A stretch of DNA of 64,000 nucleotides from the NCBI GenBank assembly GCA_019510305.1, contig JAEKKN010000020.1, positions 47,511 to 111,510 of the forward strand. The letters are read 5' to 3'. The DNA comes from Microbacterium sp. GTDB lineage: Bacteria; Actinomycetota; Actinomycetes; Actinomycetales; Microbacteriaceae. Every line of letters starts with the position of its first letter. Position 1 is the stretch's first letter. A model generated the notes under the pieces. The model was not told the DNA's origin. It was given only the letters and a program-made list of their open reading frames with translations, and made no database searches. Of this stretch, positions 35,959-44,899 are shown in pieces. The translations under genes were made by a program, and so were the position numbers.

Positions 35959-36708
35959 ATGGAGATCGCAGTCGCAGGCGGAACCGGCATCGCCGGGAGC
36001 GAAGTCGTACGGGTCGCGCAGCAGCGCGGTCATCGCGTCCGCGTTCTCACGCGCGGCAACGGCGTCGACGTCCGCTCCGGCACGGGGCTCGACGAGGCTC
36101 TCGCCGCGACGGATGTCGTGATCGACGCACTCAGCACCTCGACCCGCAGTGCCGGCGCCGCCGTCGACTTCTTCACCGAGACGTCTTCGCACCTGCTTGC
36201 GTCGGGTCATCGTGCAGGCGTCGGCCACCACATCGCCCTGTCGATCGTCGGCGTCGACCGCGCCCCGTACGGGTACTACGCCGGAAAGCTCGCTCAGGAG
36301 CAGACCGTGCTGTCGGGCAGAGTGCCCTGGACGATTCAGCGCGCGACGCAGTTCCACGACTTCGCTGCCCAGACGTACCGAGGTGCGTCCTTCGGTCCCT
36401 TGCACCTGGCCCTGCGCATGCGCACGCAGCCGATCTCGGTGGTCGAGGTCGCCACGCGCCTCGTCGATCTCGCCGAAGCCGGCCCGGCGCAGCGGGCGTC
36501 CGACATCGCCGGGCCGCAGGAGGAGCAGCTCGTCGACATGATGCGGTCCTGGGCCGCTCACACCGGACGGGCCGGGTGGATGCCGGCGTTCTCACTGCCG
36601 GGGGCCTTCGGCCGCGCGATCCGCGACGGCAGCATCCTGCCGGACGGCGACGCCGACCTCGGCACCGTGACGTTCGCGGACTGGCTCGCGGCGCAGCCGC
36701 GGGGCTGA
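35959..36708 (+). CDS. NAD(P)H-binding NmrA/atypical SDR protein
   Basis: A 249-aa Rossmann protein with the dinucleotide motif GGTGIAGSEV at residues ~7-16 and short SDR features (YYAGKLAQEQ with Tyr-x3-Lys; PWTIQRATQFHDF). This places it among atypical SDRs of the NmrA/NAD(P)-binding group, which act as redox sensors or reductases. It follows the FAD oxidoreductase by 55 bp with GGAGAG before its ATG and is convergent with the response regulator. Confidence 0.85.
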   Translation: MEIAVAGGTGIAGSEVVRVAQQRGHRVRVLTRGNGVDVRSGTGLDEALAATDVVIDALSTSTRSAGAAVDFFTETSSHLLASGHRAGVGHHIALSIVGVDRAPYGYYAGKLAQEQTVLSGRVPWTIQRATQFHDFAAQTYRGASFGPLHLALRMRTQPISVVEVATRLVDLAEAGPAQRASDIAGPQEEQLVDMMRSWAAHTGRAGWMPAFSLPGAFGRAIRDGSILPDGDADLGTVTFADWLAAQPRG

Positions 36709-36711
36709 GCG

Positions 36712-37404
36712 TCAGCCGGCCTCGCTCCCGCGGATCCAGGAGTACTCGGTCTCGGGGCGCCCAGGCGCACCGTACCGGGCGGCGCGCGCGATCACGCCAT
36801 CGGCGGCGAGGTGTTCCAGGTAGCGTCGCACGGCGACGCGAGACATCCCGAGTGCGGCGGCCGTCTCGCTGGCCGAAAGCGGACCGGTCGCCCGGACGAC
36901 GGAGCCCACGCGGCCGAGAGTCTCGGGCGAGAGGCCCTTGGGCAGCGGCATCCGTCCTCCCGTGCGGCCGAGCAGCGCGTCGATCTCGGCCTGCGTCGCC
37001 TCTCCGTCGGTGGATCGTGCCTGCATCCGGTGCTCGCGGAACGCGAGCATGCGCTCCCTGAACGTCGCGAAGGAGAACGGTTTGACGAGGTACTGGTAGA
37101 CGCCGAGCGCAGCCATCTGACGGACCGTCTCGGCGTCTCGCACCCCGGTGATGGCGATCACATCCACGGATGCGCCCCGGGCGCGCAGCGTCCGCAGCAC
37201 ATCGATGCCGGTTCCGTCCGGCATGGTGATGTCGAGGAGCACGAGGTCGAATGCGCGCCCGTTCGGCGGGCCGAGCACGGCTGCGAGCGCCGCGCGGGCT
37301 CCGCTGCATTCGCCGCCGACGACGAAGCCGTCGAGCCGCTCGAGATAGGTGCGATGCAGTTCCACGGTCAAGGCGTCGTCGTCGACGATCAGGGTGCGGA
37401 TCAC
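36712..37404 (-). CDS. response regulator, CitB/DcuR type
   Basis: A 230-aa regulator. The receiver domain has phospho-acceptor Asp58 in LLDITMPDG, acidic pocket DDD at residues 8-10 and Lys in LVKPF. A linker and C-terminal winged-helix DNA-binding domain follow (LGRVGSVVRATGPLSASETAAALGMSRVAVRRYLEHLA). The start overlaps the kinase stop by four bases. With the divergent dctA transporter it forms a dicarboxylate-sensing unit. Confidence 0.93.
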   Translation of the reverse strand: MIRTLIVDDDALTVELHRTYLERLDGFVVGGECSGARAALAAVLGPPNGRAFDLVLLDITMPDGTGIDVLRTLRARGASVDVIAITGVRDAETVRQMAALGVYQYLVKPFSFATFRERMLAFREHRMQARSTDGEATQAEIDALLGRTGGRMPLPKGLSPETLGRVGSVVRATGPLSASETAAALGMSRVAVRRYLEHLAADGVIARAARYGAPGRPETEYSWIRGSEAG

Positions 37405-38669
37405 GATCTGCGCCTCCGCGTCGAGGGGAGCGTCACGCGGAAGGTCGTGGGAGAGCTCGAGACCTCCACCGTCCCGCCGGCCTCCTCGACGATCGAACGC
37501 ACGAGAGCGAGTCCCACGCCGCGTCCCTGCGCATCAGCGGGTTTCGTGGAGAAGCCGTGCTCGAAGATGCGCTCGCTCAGCTCGTGCGGGATGCCGGGGC
37601 CGCTGTCGGAGACCTCGAGCACCACCCCGCCGCTGTCGGAGGGGTGCAGCGCCACCTCGACCCGGCTGTCGGGGGAACCGGCTGCCGCATCCATGGCGTT
37701 GTCGATGAGGTTCCCGAGCACCGACACGCTGTCGACCGGAGTGAGCGCCGAGCGCGGGGTGTCCGGCTCGATGCGCACTCGCCAGTCGATGCCCCGCTCC
37801 TTCGCCTGAGACGCCTTGCCGAGCAGCAGGGCGCCCACTGTCGGGTCGCCGTGCCGACGCGCGGTCACCTGATCGACGAGGGATTGGCTCTCGCGGGAGG
37901 TCTCGGTGAGGATGTCGATCGCCTCCTGGGTGCGACCGAGCTCGAGCAGCGCCACCGCGGTGTGCATCCGATTGCCGTGCTCGTGCGTCTGCGCGCGCAG
38001 CGCCTCGCCAAGGGTGCGGATCGACTCGTACGACGACACCGCATCTCGGACGGTTCCCGGGGGGAGGTCCCCGGCGATCCGCCTCGTCACCCTGCGCGCC
38101 GTCCACGCGCCGAGAGCGCCGATTCCGACGAGCACGCTCGTGATGGCGAGAGACAGTGGCAGCCGTCGCAGAAGGGTCTCTGAGATGGACTCCGTGGTGA
38201 CGCCGGCGGAGACCCAGCCCACAAGCGCGCCGTCGGACGCCGTCACGGGGACGATCGTGCGCACGGACGGACCCAGCGTTCCTGTGAAGGTCTCGGTGAG
38301 GGGCACCGGCGAGGACGGGATCGTGCCGAGGTAGCGCCCGCCGATCTGTCCCTGGTCGGGGTGGGTGATCCGCACGCCTTCCACCGTCATGATGGTGACG
38401 AAGTCCAGCCCGGCCTCATCGATCACCCTCAGCGCGTACGGTTCGAGCGCTGCGGTGGCGCTCTCGTGGTCGTCGCTGCGCAGAGCCGAGACCACCTCTC
38501 CGGAGGACGCGATGGCCGCGGCGGCCACTGCCGTGGCCCTTTCCGCCTCGGCCTGCACGGCCCGCTGCGTCTCGACCACGAGGAACCCGGCGACGAGCAC
38601 GCCGATCACGAGGGCGGCCGACAGCAGCATCAGGAACACGCGCGAGGCGATGCTGCGGGAACGTGCCAT
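37401..38669 (-). CDS. sensor histidine kinase, CitA/DcuS type
   Basis: A 422-aa membrane kinase from ATG 38669, preceded by GGAGGAG. The first helix is at ~12-32. A periplasmic PAS-like sensor follows (VMTVEGVRITHPDQGQIGG region, ~60-160), then a second helix ~165-190. The phosphorylated His229 is in HEHGNRMH, the box of the citrate/C4-dicarboxylate kinases. ATPase motifs are NLIDNAMDA, DSGPGIP and GRGVGLALV. The ligand is probably a C4-dicarboxylate, judged from the divergent dctA. Confidence 0.93.
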   Translation of the reverse strand: MARSRSIASRVFLMLLSAALVIGVLVAGFLVVETQRAVQAEAERATAVAAAAIASSGEVVSALRSDDHESATAALEPYALRVIDEAGLDFVTIMTVEGVRITHPDQGQIGGRYLGTIPSSPVPLTETFTGTLGPSVRTIVPVTASDGALVGWVSAGVTTESISETLLRRLPLSLAITSVLVGIGALGAWTARRVTRRIAGDLPPGTVRDAVSSYESIRTLGEALRAQTHEHGNRMHTAVALLELGRTQEAIDILTETSRESQSLVDQVTARRHGDPTVGALLLGKASQAKERGIDWRVRIEPDTPRSALTPVDSVSVLGNLIDNAMDAAAGSPDSRVEVALHPSDSGGVVLEVSDSGPGIPHELSERIFEHGFSTKPADAQGRGVGLALVRSIVEEAGGTVEVSSSPTTFRVTLPSTRRRRS

Positions 38670-38692
38670 CTCGCTCCTCCGCTCGCCGTCGA

Positions 38693-38749
38693 TGTGGTCG
38701 TCAGTGACCAATACGACCACAAATGGCGTGGTCGCGCGACGTCGACCAC
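38693..38749. promoter_or_regulatory. four half-site GTGGTCG/CGACCAC array
   Basis: Between the kinase and dctA genes, TGTGGTCGT (38693-38701) and ACGACCACA (38713-38721) form a perfect 9-bp inverted repeat. A second pair, GTGGTCG (38728-38734) and CGACCAC (38743-38749), follows directly. The repeated words are probably response-regulator binding sites controlling dctA and possibly the kinase operon. Confidence 0.65.
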
Positions 38750-38820
38750 CGTGGGATGCACCGGACGCGACGTCGCAGCCGGCACATGACACGACGACGT
38801 TCATGATCGAGGAGGACCAC

Positions 38821-40260
38821 ATGGCCATCACAACCGGATTCACCCTGCCGGGTTTCCATTGGCGGCGAGGCAAGCAATCCTGGGACCGCCACACCTGGCT
38901 GTACGTCTCGGTGCTGCTCGCAGTCGTGCTCGGTGCTCTCGTCGGCCTCATCTGGCCCGAGGTCGGTCAGAGCTTCGAGGCGCTGGGGAAGGGCTTCGTC
39001 GCCCTGATCAAGATGATGATCGCGCCCATCATCTTCTGCACGATCGTGATCGGCGTCGGCTCGATCGCCAAGGCGGCGACCGTGGGCAAGATCGGCGGTC
39101 TCGCGCTGCTGTACTTCATGGTCATGTCGACCTTCGCGCTCGCGATCGGCCTGGTCGTCGGCAACATCATCCACCCGGGTGAGGGGCTGAACATGGCCGG
39201 TGCGTCGTACGACACGACCGGCACCGAGGCGAAGACCACGCAGGAGTTCATCCTCGGCATCATCCCGCCCACGTTCTTCGGCGCTTTCACGGGCGAGAGC
39301 GTTCTTCAGGTGCTGTTCATCGCACTCCTGGTCGGCTTCGCCCTGCAGGGCCTGGGTGAGCGCGGCGCCGGCATCATGGACGCGGTGAAGCAGCTGCAGA
39401 AGCTCGTGTTCCGCATCCTGGGCATGATCCTGTGGCTCGCACCCCTCGGAGCGTTCGGCGCGATCGCTGCGGTCGTCGGGAAGACGGGCGTCGCGGCGAT
39501 CTGGAGCCTCGGCATCCTGATGGTCGCGTTCTACATCACCTGCATCCTGTTCATCGTCGCCGTGCTCGGCACGCTGCTCTGGGTGGTGACGAGGGTGAAC
39601 ATCTTCAGCCTGATGAGGTACCTCGGCCGCGAGTACCTGCTGATCGTGGGCACATCGTCGTCGGAGTCGGCTCTTCCCCGCCTGATCGCCAAGATGGAGC
39701 ACGTGGGCGTCTCCAAGCCCGTGGTCGGCATCACCGTTCCCACCGGCTATTCGTTCAACCTCGACGGCACCGCGATCTACCTGACGATGGCGTCGCTGTT
39801 CATCGCCACCGGACTCGGGCAGCCGATGACGATCGGCGAGCAGATCGGACTGCTCGTGTTCATGATCATCGCGAGCAAGGGCGCCGCGGGCGTGACCGGT
39901 GCGGGACTCGCCACTCTCGCGGGCGGTCTGCAGGCGTACCGCCCCGATCTCGTCGACGGCGTCGGAGTGATCGTCGGCATCGACCGGTTCATGTCCGAAG
40001 GCCGTGCCCTCACCAACTTCACCGGCAATGCCGTCGCCACACTGCTGATCGGCACCTGGACGCGGCAGATCGATCGCACCAGGGTGCGTCAGGTGCTGGG
40101 TGGCGAACTGCCCTTCGACGAGTCGGTCCTCGACGGCGTCGACGGTCACGAGCCGGTCGCGGCAGCGCAGGCCGCCGACCTGCACGAGTTGAACGAGGCC
40201 GCGGTCGCCGAGATGTCGGCGAAGGAGCAGAGGGCGCGGGAGCGCGCCGCTCAGCGCTGA
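38821..40260 (+). CDS. dctA: cation:C4-dicarboxylate symporter DctA
   Basis: A 479-aa sodium/proton-dicarboxylate symporter of the DAACS family. Signatures are MIAPIIFCTIVIGVGSI, the serine-rich loop GTSSSESALPRLI, PTGYSFNLDGTAIYL and the C-terminal GIDRFMSEGRALTNFTGNAVAT. Eight helices and two re-entrant loops are expected. GAGGAGG lies 5 bp before ATG 38821. It is transcribed divergently from its likely two-component regulators across a half-site array. Confidence 0.94.
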   Translation: MAITTGFTLPGFHWRRGKQSWDRHTWLYVSVLLAVVLGALVGLIWPEVGQSFEALGKGFVALIKMMIAPIIFCTIVIGVGSIAKAATVGKIGGLALLYFMVMSTFALAIGLVVGNIIHPGEGLNMAGASYDTTGTEAKTTQEFILGIIPPTFFGAFTGESVLQVLFIALLVGFALQGLGERGAGIMDAVKQLQKLVFRILGMILWLAPLGAFGAIAAVVGKTGVAAIWSLGILMVAFYITCILFIVAVLGTLLWVVTRVNIFSLMRYLGREYLLIVGTSSSESALPRLIAKMEHVGVSKPVVGITVPTGYSFNLDGTAIYLTMASLFIATGLGQPMTIGEQIGLLVFMIIASKGAAGVTGAGLATLAGGLQAYRPDLVDGVGVIVGIDRFMSEGRALTNFTGNAVATLLIGTWTRQIDRTRVRQVLGGELPFDESVLDGVDGHEPVAAAQAADLHELNEAAVAEMSAKEQRARERAAQR

Positions 40261-40273
40261 GCGGGAGGTGAGG

Positions 40274-40306
40274 GATGCGGGAACCGAGGGCATCGGTTCC
40301 CGCATC
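40274..40306. terminator. bidirectional terminator after dctA
   Basis: Perfect 13-bp inverted repeat GATGCGGGAACCG with a 7-nt loop, between the convergent dctA and DUF5302 genes. Confidence 0.8.
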
Positions 40307-40312
40307 ACGCGG

Positions 40313-40489
40313 TCAACCGCTCTTGCGTCGGAACTCGCGCCGCGTCTGCGGTGCGTGCGCGCCGTGGACGGCGGAGTCGCCGTCGAGGTGGGCTTCGCCC
40401 TGCCGGTGGTGCGCGTTCTTCTTCTCGAGCGCTTCCTTGAACTTGCGCTTCATGTCCTCCGGAGAGGATGCGCCTTCTTCGGTGCTCAT
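40313..40489 (-). CDS. DUF5302 domain-containing protein
   Basis: A 58-aa, highly charged protein that matches the actinobacterial DUF5302 pattern along its full length: PEDMKRKFKEALEKKNAHH, GEAHLDGDSAVH and a terminal REFRRKSG. I set the start at the ATG complementary to 40487-40489. The function is unknown; the composition suggests an unfolded nucleic-acid- or stress-related peptide. Confidence 0.88.
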   Translation of the reverse strand: MSTEEGASSPEDMKRKFKEALEKKNAHHRQGEAHLDGDSAVHGAHAPQTRREFRRKSG

Positions 40490-40529
40490 GTCCGCCAGCC
40501 TAGGGCACGGCGCCCGGTGCATGGCAGGG

Positions 40530-41102
40530 TCACCGCCTCAGTCTGCGTGTCAGCAGGTCGATCAGCGCACCCAGTCCGATCGCGACGGCGATCGAGACGA
40601 TCACCGCGACCACCGGACCCCCGGGAAGAAAGGTCGCCACCAGCGCTCCCACCGAGGCCTGGTAGACCGCCCATCCTGCCGCCGCCAGGAGGACGAGTGC
40701 GAAATAGCGTGGTGCGTGGATGCGAGATGCTCCGGCCACGAGGTTGATCGCCAGCCGGGCGAAGGGCACGAATCGCGCGGTGAACAGCACCGTCGCCGTG
40801 CCGGCATCCAGTCGCAGTCTCGCCCACTGCAGCGCGCGCTGCACGCGCACTGTGCGCATCCAGCCCCAGCGGTCGATGCCGACCGTCCGTCCGATCAGAT
40901 AGCAGGCGATATCCCCGGATGCCGCGGCGAGAGCGGCGCAGAGGATCACCGCCCACAGAGGCGGGGCGCCCGCGCTCGCCGAGATCGCGCCGAGGGCGGT
41001 CACGGCGACCTCACCGGGGATCACCACGAGGAACGCGTCTCCCAGCACGAGGACGCTCATCACGGCGAGAGCCCATGGCGTGGTCAGCAGATCGATCGGC
41101 AT
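40530..41102 (-). CDS. DedA family membrane protein
   Basis: A 190-aa protein with about five membrane segments. The DedA/SNARE-associated motifs are present: IPGEVAVTALGAISA near the N-terminus and FTARFVPFARLAINLVAGASRI in the middle (the Arg-rich F-x-R-F/P-G-like segment). DedA proteins act in undecaprenyl-phosphate or lipid recycling at the membrane. The start at ATG 41102 is chosen because upstream codons lack homology. It is divergent from the glycosyltransferase fusion. Confidence 0.85.
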   Translation of the reverse strand: MPIDLLTTPWALAVMSVLVLGDAFLVVIPGEVAVTALGAISASAGAPPLWAVILCAALAAASGDIACYLIGRTVGIDRWGWMRTVRVQRALQWARLRLDAGTATVLFTARFVPFARLAINLVAGASRIHAPRYFALVLLAAAGWAVYQASVGALVATFLPGGPVVAVIVSIAVAIGLGALIDLLTRRLRR

Positions 41103-41241
41103 GCACCCAGGGTGTGCGTTCGAGGTGAACGGCAACCAACGGTCGGATAGCCGGTGACCGGCGTTCCAGCATCGGGTGAACATCTGGTGCCCTGCCCCGT
41201 TTCCGCACGCCGGGTGCTCGTGGCGGCGGCATTCTGAGGGT

Positions 41242-43179
41242 GTGAGAGTCGCGATCGTGACAGAGTCCTTCCTTCCGCACATGAACGGTGTCACCGGATC
41301 CGTGCTGCAGATCCTGAAGCACCTCGAACGCTCCGGGCACGACGCCCATGTCATTGCGCCCGCTGCTGCGGGCATCCCAGCCGCTATGCACGGCGCGGCC
41401 GTGGAGGCGATCCCGAGCCTCGCCCTTCCGGGATACCGGAACGTGCGGGTCGGCACGTCTCCTGCGCACCGAGTGGCGGCCTCGCTCCGCCGATTCCAGC
41501 CGGACGTGGTGCACCTGGCGTCGCCGTTCGCGCTGGGGTGGCGCGGCGTGCTCGCTGCCGACCGGCTGGGCGTGGCATCCGTCGCCGCCTATCAGACCGA
41601 TGTGGCCGCCTACACCGAGCGCTATCGAATCGCCGCGACCACGGGCATCGCCCAGACCCATATCGCTCGGCTGCACCGCCGGGCCACGCTCAGCCTCGCC
41701 CCCTCGAACGAATCGGCGCAGCAGCTCGCGGGGCTGGGCGTGGATCGAGTGCGACGCTGGGGCAGAGGAGTGGATGCGGAGCGATTCCATCCGTTGCGAC
41801 GCGATGACGACCTGCGCGCCGAGTGGGGCGCCGAGGTGGTGATCGGCTACGTCGGGCGGCTCGCTCCGGAGAAGCAGGTGGAGGACCTCGTGTCTCTGCG
41901 CGGCATCCCCGGTGCTCGTCTCGTGATCGTGGGCGACGGGCCGAGCCGGCAGCGCCTCGAGACCCTGCTGCCCGATGCCGTGTTCCTCGGTCATCTCGAT
42001 GGCGAGGCGCTCGCCGCAGCGATCGCCTCGTTCGACCTGTTCGTGCACCCCGGGGAGAGCGAGACGTTCGGGCAGACGCTGCAGGAGGCGCACGCCAGCG
42101 GGGTACCGGTCATCGCCACCGGACGAGGCGGTCCTCTCGACCTCGTGCGCATGGGGATCGATGGCTGGCTCTATCGGCCGGGCGACCTCGATGACCTCCG
42201 GATGCGGGTGAACGACCTCGCAGGCGACGCGCGCAAGCGCAGGGCGTTCGGCGAAGCGGGAAGAGAGGCCGTGCAGGGACGCAGCTGGGCGAAGGTCTGC
42301 GATCAGCTGCTCGGACACTTCGATGAGGCGAGGATGCTGAGCACCGTGGACCGCAGCCTGCGCGCTCGCCGCGTCGTGCGGCCGGAGACGTCGGCGCCGG
42401 TCACCGAGGCGCGCTGGCAGCGGTACGTCGCATTGGGCGATTCGCTCACAGAGGGGCTGTGCGATCCCGCGCCTGACGGTGCGCTGCGGGGGTGGGCCGA
42501 CCGGCTCGCTCTGCTGCTGGCCGCGCGTGGCGGTCTGCACTACGCGAACCTCGCGATCAGATCCAAGCGGGTCGCCGACGTGTGCGGATCCCAGCTCGAG
42601 CGCGCGCTGCAGCTTCAGCCCGATCTCGTCTCGATCCTCGTCGGGGCGAACGATCTGGTGAAGCACCGTGCAGACGTCCCTGCGCTCGCTCGTCAGGTGG
42701 AGGATGCGATCGGGCAGCTCCGCGCCGGCGGAGCTGACGTGCTGCTGGTCACGCCGTTTCTGCCCGGCAGGCGGGCGGCGTCGATCTACACCCGGCGCTT
42801 CTCCGCCTTCGCGACCGCGCTCGCCGGGGTCGCCGCGCGCACGGGTGCGATCCTGATCGACACCGATCTGCACCCGACGCTGCGGGAGCGGCCGAACTGG
42901 GGTGAGGACCTCGTGCATCTGAGCAGCCGGGGGCACCGCTTCCTCGCCTACCGGGCGGGCGAGATCCTCGCCGTGCCGCACGCCGACGCCCTCGGCGCTC
43001 TCGACGCCGCTCTGCACGAGCACGAGCCGATCGGAGCAGGGCTCTGGTGGCGTCGGCACGCGCTGCCCTGGGTGTGGCGGCGTCTGCACGGCCGGGCCGC
43101 CGGCGACGGGCGCGCCGCCAAGCACGACGGGTACGTCTACCTCGGCCGCTCGAACGTCAGACGCGACGTGGAGGTGTAG
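41242..43179 (+). CDS. glycosyltransferase family 4 / SGNH hydrolase fusion
   Basis: A 645-aa cytosolic two-domain protein from GTG 41242. Residues 1-~375 are a GT4 glycosyltransferase of the MgtA/PimB type: RVAIVTESFLPHMNGVTGSV, GYVGRLAPEKQVEDL, GDGPSRQRL, and the donor-site motif HPGESETFGQTLQEAHASG. Residues ~390-645 are an SGNH/GDSL hydrolase with block I GDSLTEG (Ser401), block III GANDLV and catalytic D556-L-V-H559. Each half alone is ordinary; joining them in one frame suggests coupled transfer and deacylation of a glycolipid or glycan. UDP-glucose dehydrogenase is convergent. Confidence 0.88.
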   Translation: MRVAIVTESFLPHMNGVTGSVLQILKHLERSGHDAHVIAPAAAGIPAAMHGAAVEAIPSLALPGYRNVRVGTSPAHRVAASLRRFQPDVVHLASPFALGWRGVLAADRLGVASVAAYQTDVAAYTERYRIAATTGIAQTHIARLHRRATLSLAPSNESAQQLAGLGVDRVRRWGRGVDAERFHPLRRDDDLRAEWGAEVVIGYVGRLAPEKQVEDLVSLRGIPGARLVIVGDGPSRQRLETLLPDAVFLGHLDGEALAAAIASFDLFVHPGESETFGQTLQEAHASGVPVIATGRGGPLDLVRMGIDGWLYRPGDLDDLRMRVNDLAGDARKRRAFGEAGREAVQGRSWAKVCDQLLGHFDEARMLSTVDRSLRARRVVRPETSAPVTEARWQRYVALGDSLTEGLCDPAPDGALRGWADRLALLLAARGGLHYANLAIRSKRVADVCGSQLERALQLQPDLVSILVGANDLVKHRADVPALARQVEDAIGQLRAGGADVLLVTPFLPGRRAASIYTRRFSAFATALAGVAARTGAILIDTDLHPTLRERPNWGEDLVHLSSRGHRFLAYRAGEILAVPHADALGALDAALHEHEPIGAGLWWRRHALPWVWRRLHGRAAGDGRAAKHDGYVYLGRSNVRRDVEV

Positions 43180-43228
43180 CGTTCGCCGCGAGGGTCCTCG
43201 GTGGCGCGGCGCACGAGCGCTCAGGGCG

Positions 43229-44539
43229 TCAGCGCCTTCCCATGCCGTGGTACGCCCAGCCCGCTGCCCGCCACGCGGCGGCGTCGAGGCAGTTGCGCCC
43301 GTCGACGACCACGCGCGCGGAGACCAGAGCGCCCGCGTGCTCCGGCGACAGATGACGGCGGTACTCGTCCCATTCGGTGACGACGACGACGGCATGCGCT
43401 CCCCGCAGCGCCTCATCGCGATCTCGTTCATATCCGAGCTGCGGGTGCACCGCCCTGGCGTTGTCGATCGCGGCGGGATCCGTCACCACGACGTCGGCGC
43501 CCAGCCCTCGCAGACGTACGGCCACGTCGATAGCGGGGGAGTCGCGGATGTCGTCGCTGAAGGGCTTGAACGCGGCGCCGAGCACGGCGACGCGCTTGCC
43601 GAACACCAGACCGCCCAGTGCATCGACGACGATCTGCACAGCTCGATCACGCCGACGGAGGTTGATGGCATCCACCTCGTGCAGGAAGCCGACCGACTCG
43701 CCGCGTCCGAGCTCCTCGGCGCGGGCGGCGAAGGCCCTGATGTCCTTCGGCAGGCACCCGCCGCCGAATCCGATGCCCGAGCCGAGATAGCGTCGCCCGA
43801 TCCGGGTGTCGTGCCCGATCGCGTCCGCGAGAAGCGTCACATCAGCGCCGGCGGCCTCAGCGATCTCGGCCATCGCGTTGATGAACGAGATCTTCGTCGC
43901 GAGGAAGGCGTTGGCGGCTCCCTTGACGAGCTCTGCCGTCGCAGGATCCGTCACGAGGAACGGAGCGCCGGCCTCGACTGCTGGTCGGTAGACCTCGCGC
44001 AGGATCTCGGCGGCGCGCTCGCCGGACTCGCCCGACGAGACGCCGACCACGATGCGGTCGGGAGCCAGCGTGTCGTGCACCGCCCACCCCTCGCGCAGGA
44101 ACTCCGGGTTCCACGCGAGCACGGCGCCGGTGGGCGCGATGCGGGCGGAGATGCCCGACGCGGTACCGACAGGAACGGTCGATTTGCCGGCCAGCACGTC
44201 GCCAGGGCGGAGGTGGGGCACGAGGTCGTCGACCGCGGCGTGGACGAATCGCAGATCTGCCGCGTGCCCGCCTGCAAGCTGGGGCGTGCCGACCGCCAGG
44301 AAGTGCACGCCCGCCCCTGCCGCGTCCGCCATGCGCGTACTGAACCGGAGTCGTCCCGAGGCGAGGCCGGCCTGGAGGAGCTCGGCCAGCTTTGGCTCGA
44401 AGAAAGGAGCGGTGCCGGCCGACAGGGCCGCCACCTTCTGCTCGTCGACGTCGATGCCGACGACGTCGTGTCCGATCGAGGCCATCGCAGCGGCATGCAC
44501 GGCACCGAGGTAGCCGCAGCCGATCACTGACAAGCGCAT
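43229..44539 (-). CDS. ugd: UDP-glucose 6-dehydrogenase
   Basis: A 436-aa NAD-dependent enzyme oxidising UDP-glucose to UDP-glucuronate for cell-surface polysaccharides. The N-terminal Rossmann motif is VIGCGYLGAVHA. Next come GKSTVPVGTA and NPEFLREGWAV, the central ELVKGAANAFLATKISFIN, and the catalytic Cys262 in GFGGGCLPKD. A C-terminal second Rossmann domain follows (VAVLGAAFKPFSDDIRDSPA). The length is normal. GDP-mannose dehydrogenase is less likely from the motif pattern. Confidence 0.92.
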   Translation of the reverse strand: MRLSVIGCGYLGAVHAAAMASIGHDVVGIDVDEQKVAALSAGTAPFFEPKLAELLQAGLASGRLRFSTRMADAAGAGVHFLAVGTPQLAGGHAADLRFVHAAVDDLVPHLRPGDVLAGKSTVPVGTASGISARIAPTGAVLAWNPEFLREGWAVHDTLAPDRIVVGVSSGESGERAAEILREVYRPAVEAGAPFLVTDPATAELVKGAANAFLATKISFINAMAEIAEAAGADVTLLADAIGHDTRIGRRYLGSGIGFGGGCLPKDIRAFAARAEELGRGESVGFLHEVDAINLRRRDRAVQIVVDALGGLVFGKRVAVLGAAFKPFSDDIRDSPAIDVAVRLRGLGADVVVTDPAAIDNARAVHPQLGYERDRDEALRGAHAVVVVTEWDEYRRHLSPEHAGALVSARVVVDGRNCLDAAAWRAAGWAYHGMGRR

Positions 44540-44899
44540 GGACCCAGCAGAGCGGATGCCGCCCACGCCGGGGCATCCGCGGGATGAACGGTGCGTGGCC
44601 GGGGCATGACCGATCCGCGATGCGAGCGGCGGCGGGGCTTTCCGTGCTCTCGCTGATAGGCTGGATGAGGTCGATCTGTGTCGACTCACAACTTCATATC
44701 GACTCATGGAGCGATCGGCGGAGAAGCTGGTCCCCTGTGGTGGGTTCCTCGGCGATCGTCGGGTGGCTTTCTACTGGTGGCCAGCGCAGGTGACATTCGC
44801 GGGAATGCCCGCGCGCCCGAACCCCGTCTTTCCGCTCCTTCATGAACACGCTCGCGCGTCATACGGATTCGCGAGTCTAAACAAAGAAGGAGAGACCTC
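44540..44899 (+). ncRNA. pnp leader, candidate Actino-pnp RNA element
   Basis: A 360-bp non-coding gap precedes pnp. A pnp 5'-leader RNA called Actino-pnp is known in actinobacteria, and this position fits it. I see a possible outer stem GCTGG (44726-44730) with CCAGC (44781-44785), and a CTCGCG/CGCGAG hairpin (44851-44856 with 44870-44875) just before the ribosome binding site. A candidate -10 (TAGGCT) lies near 44660. The exact Actino-pnp consensus was not checked; the boundaries are those of the gap, not of the RNA. Confidence 0.4.
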
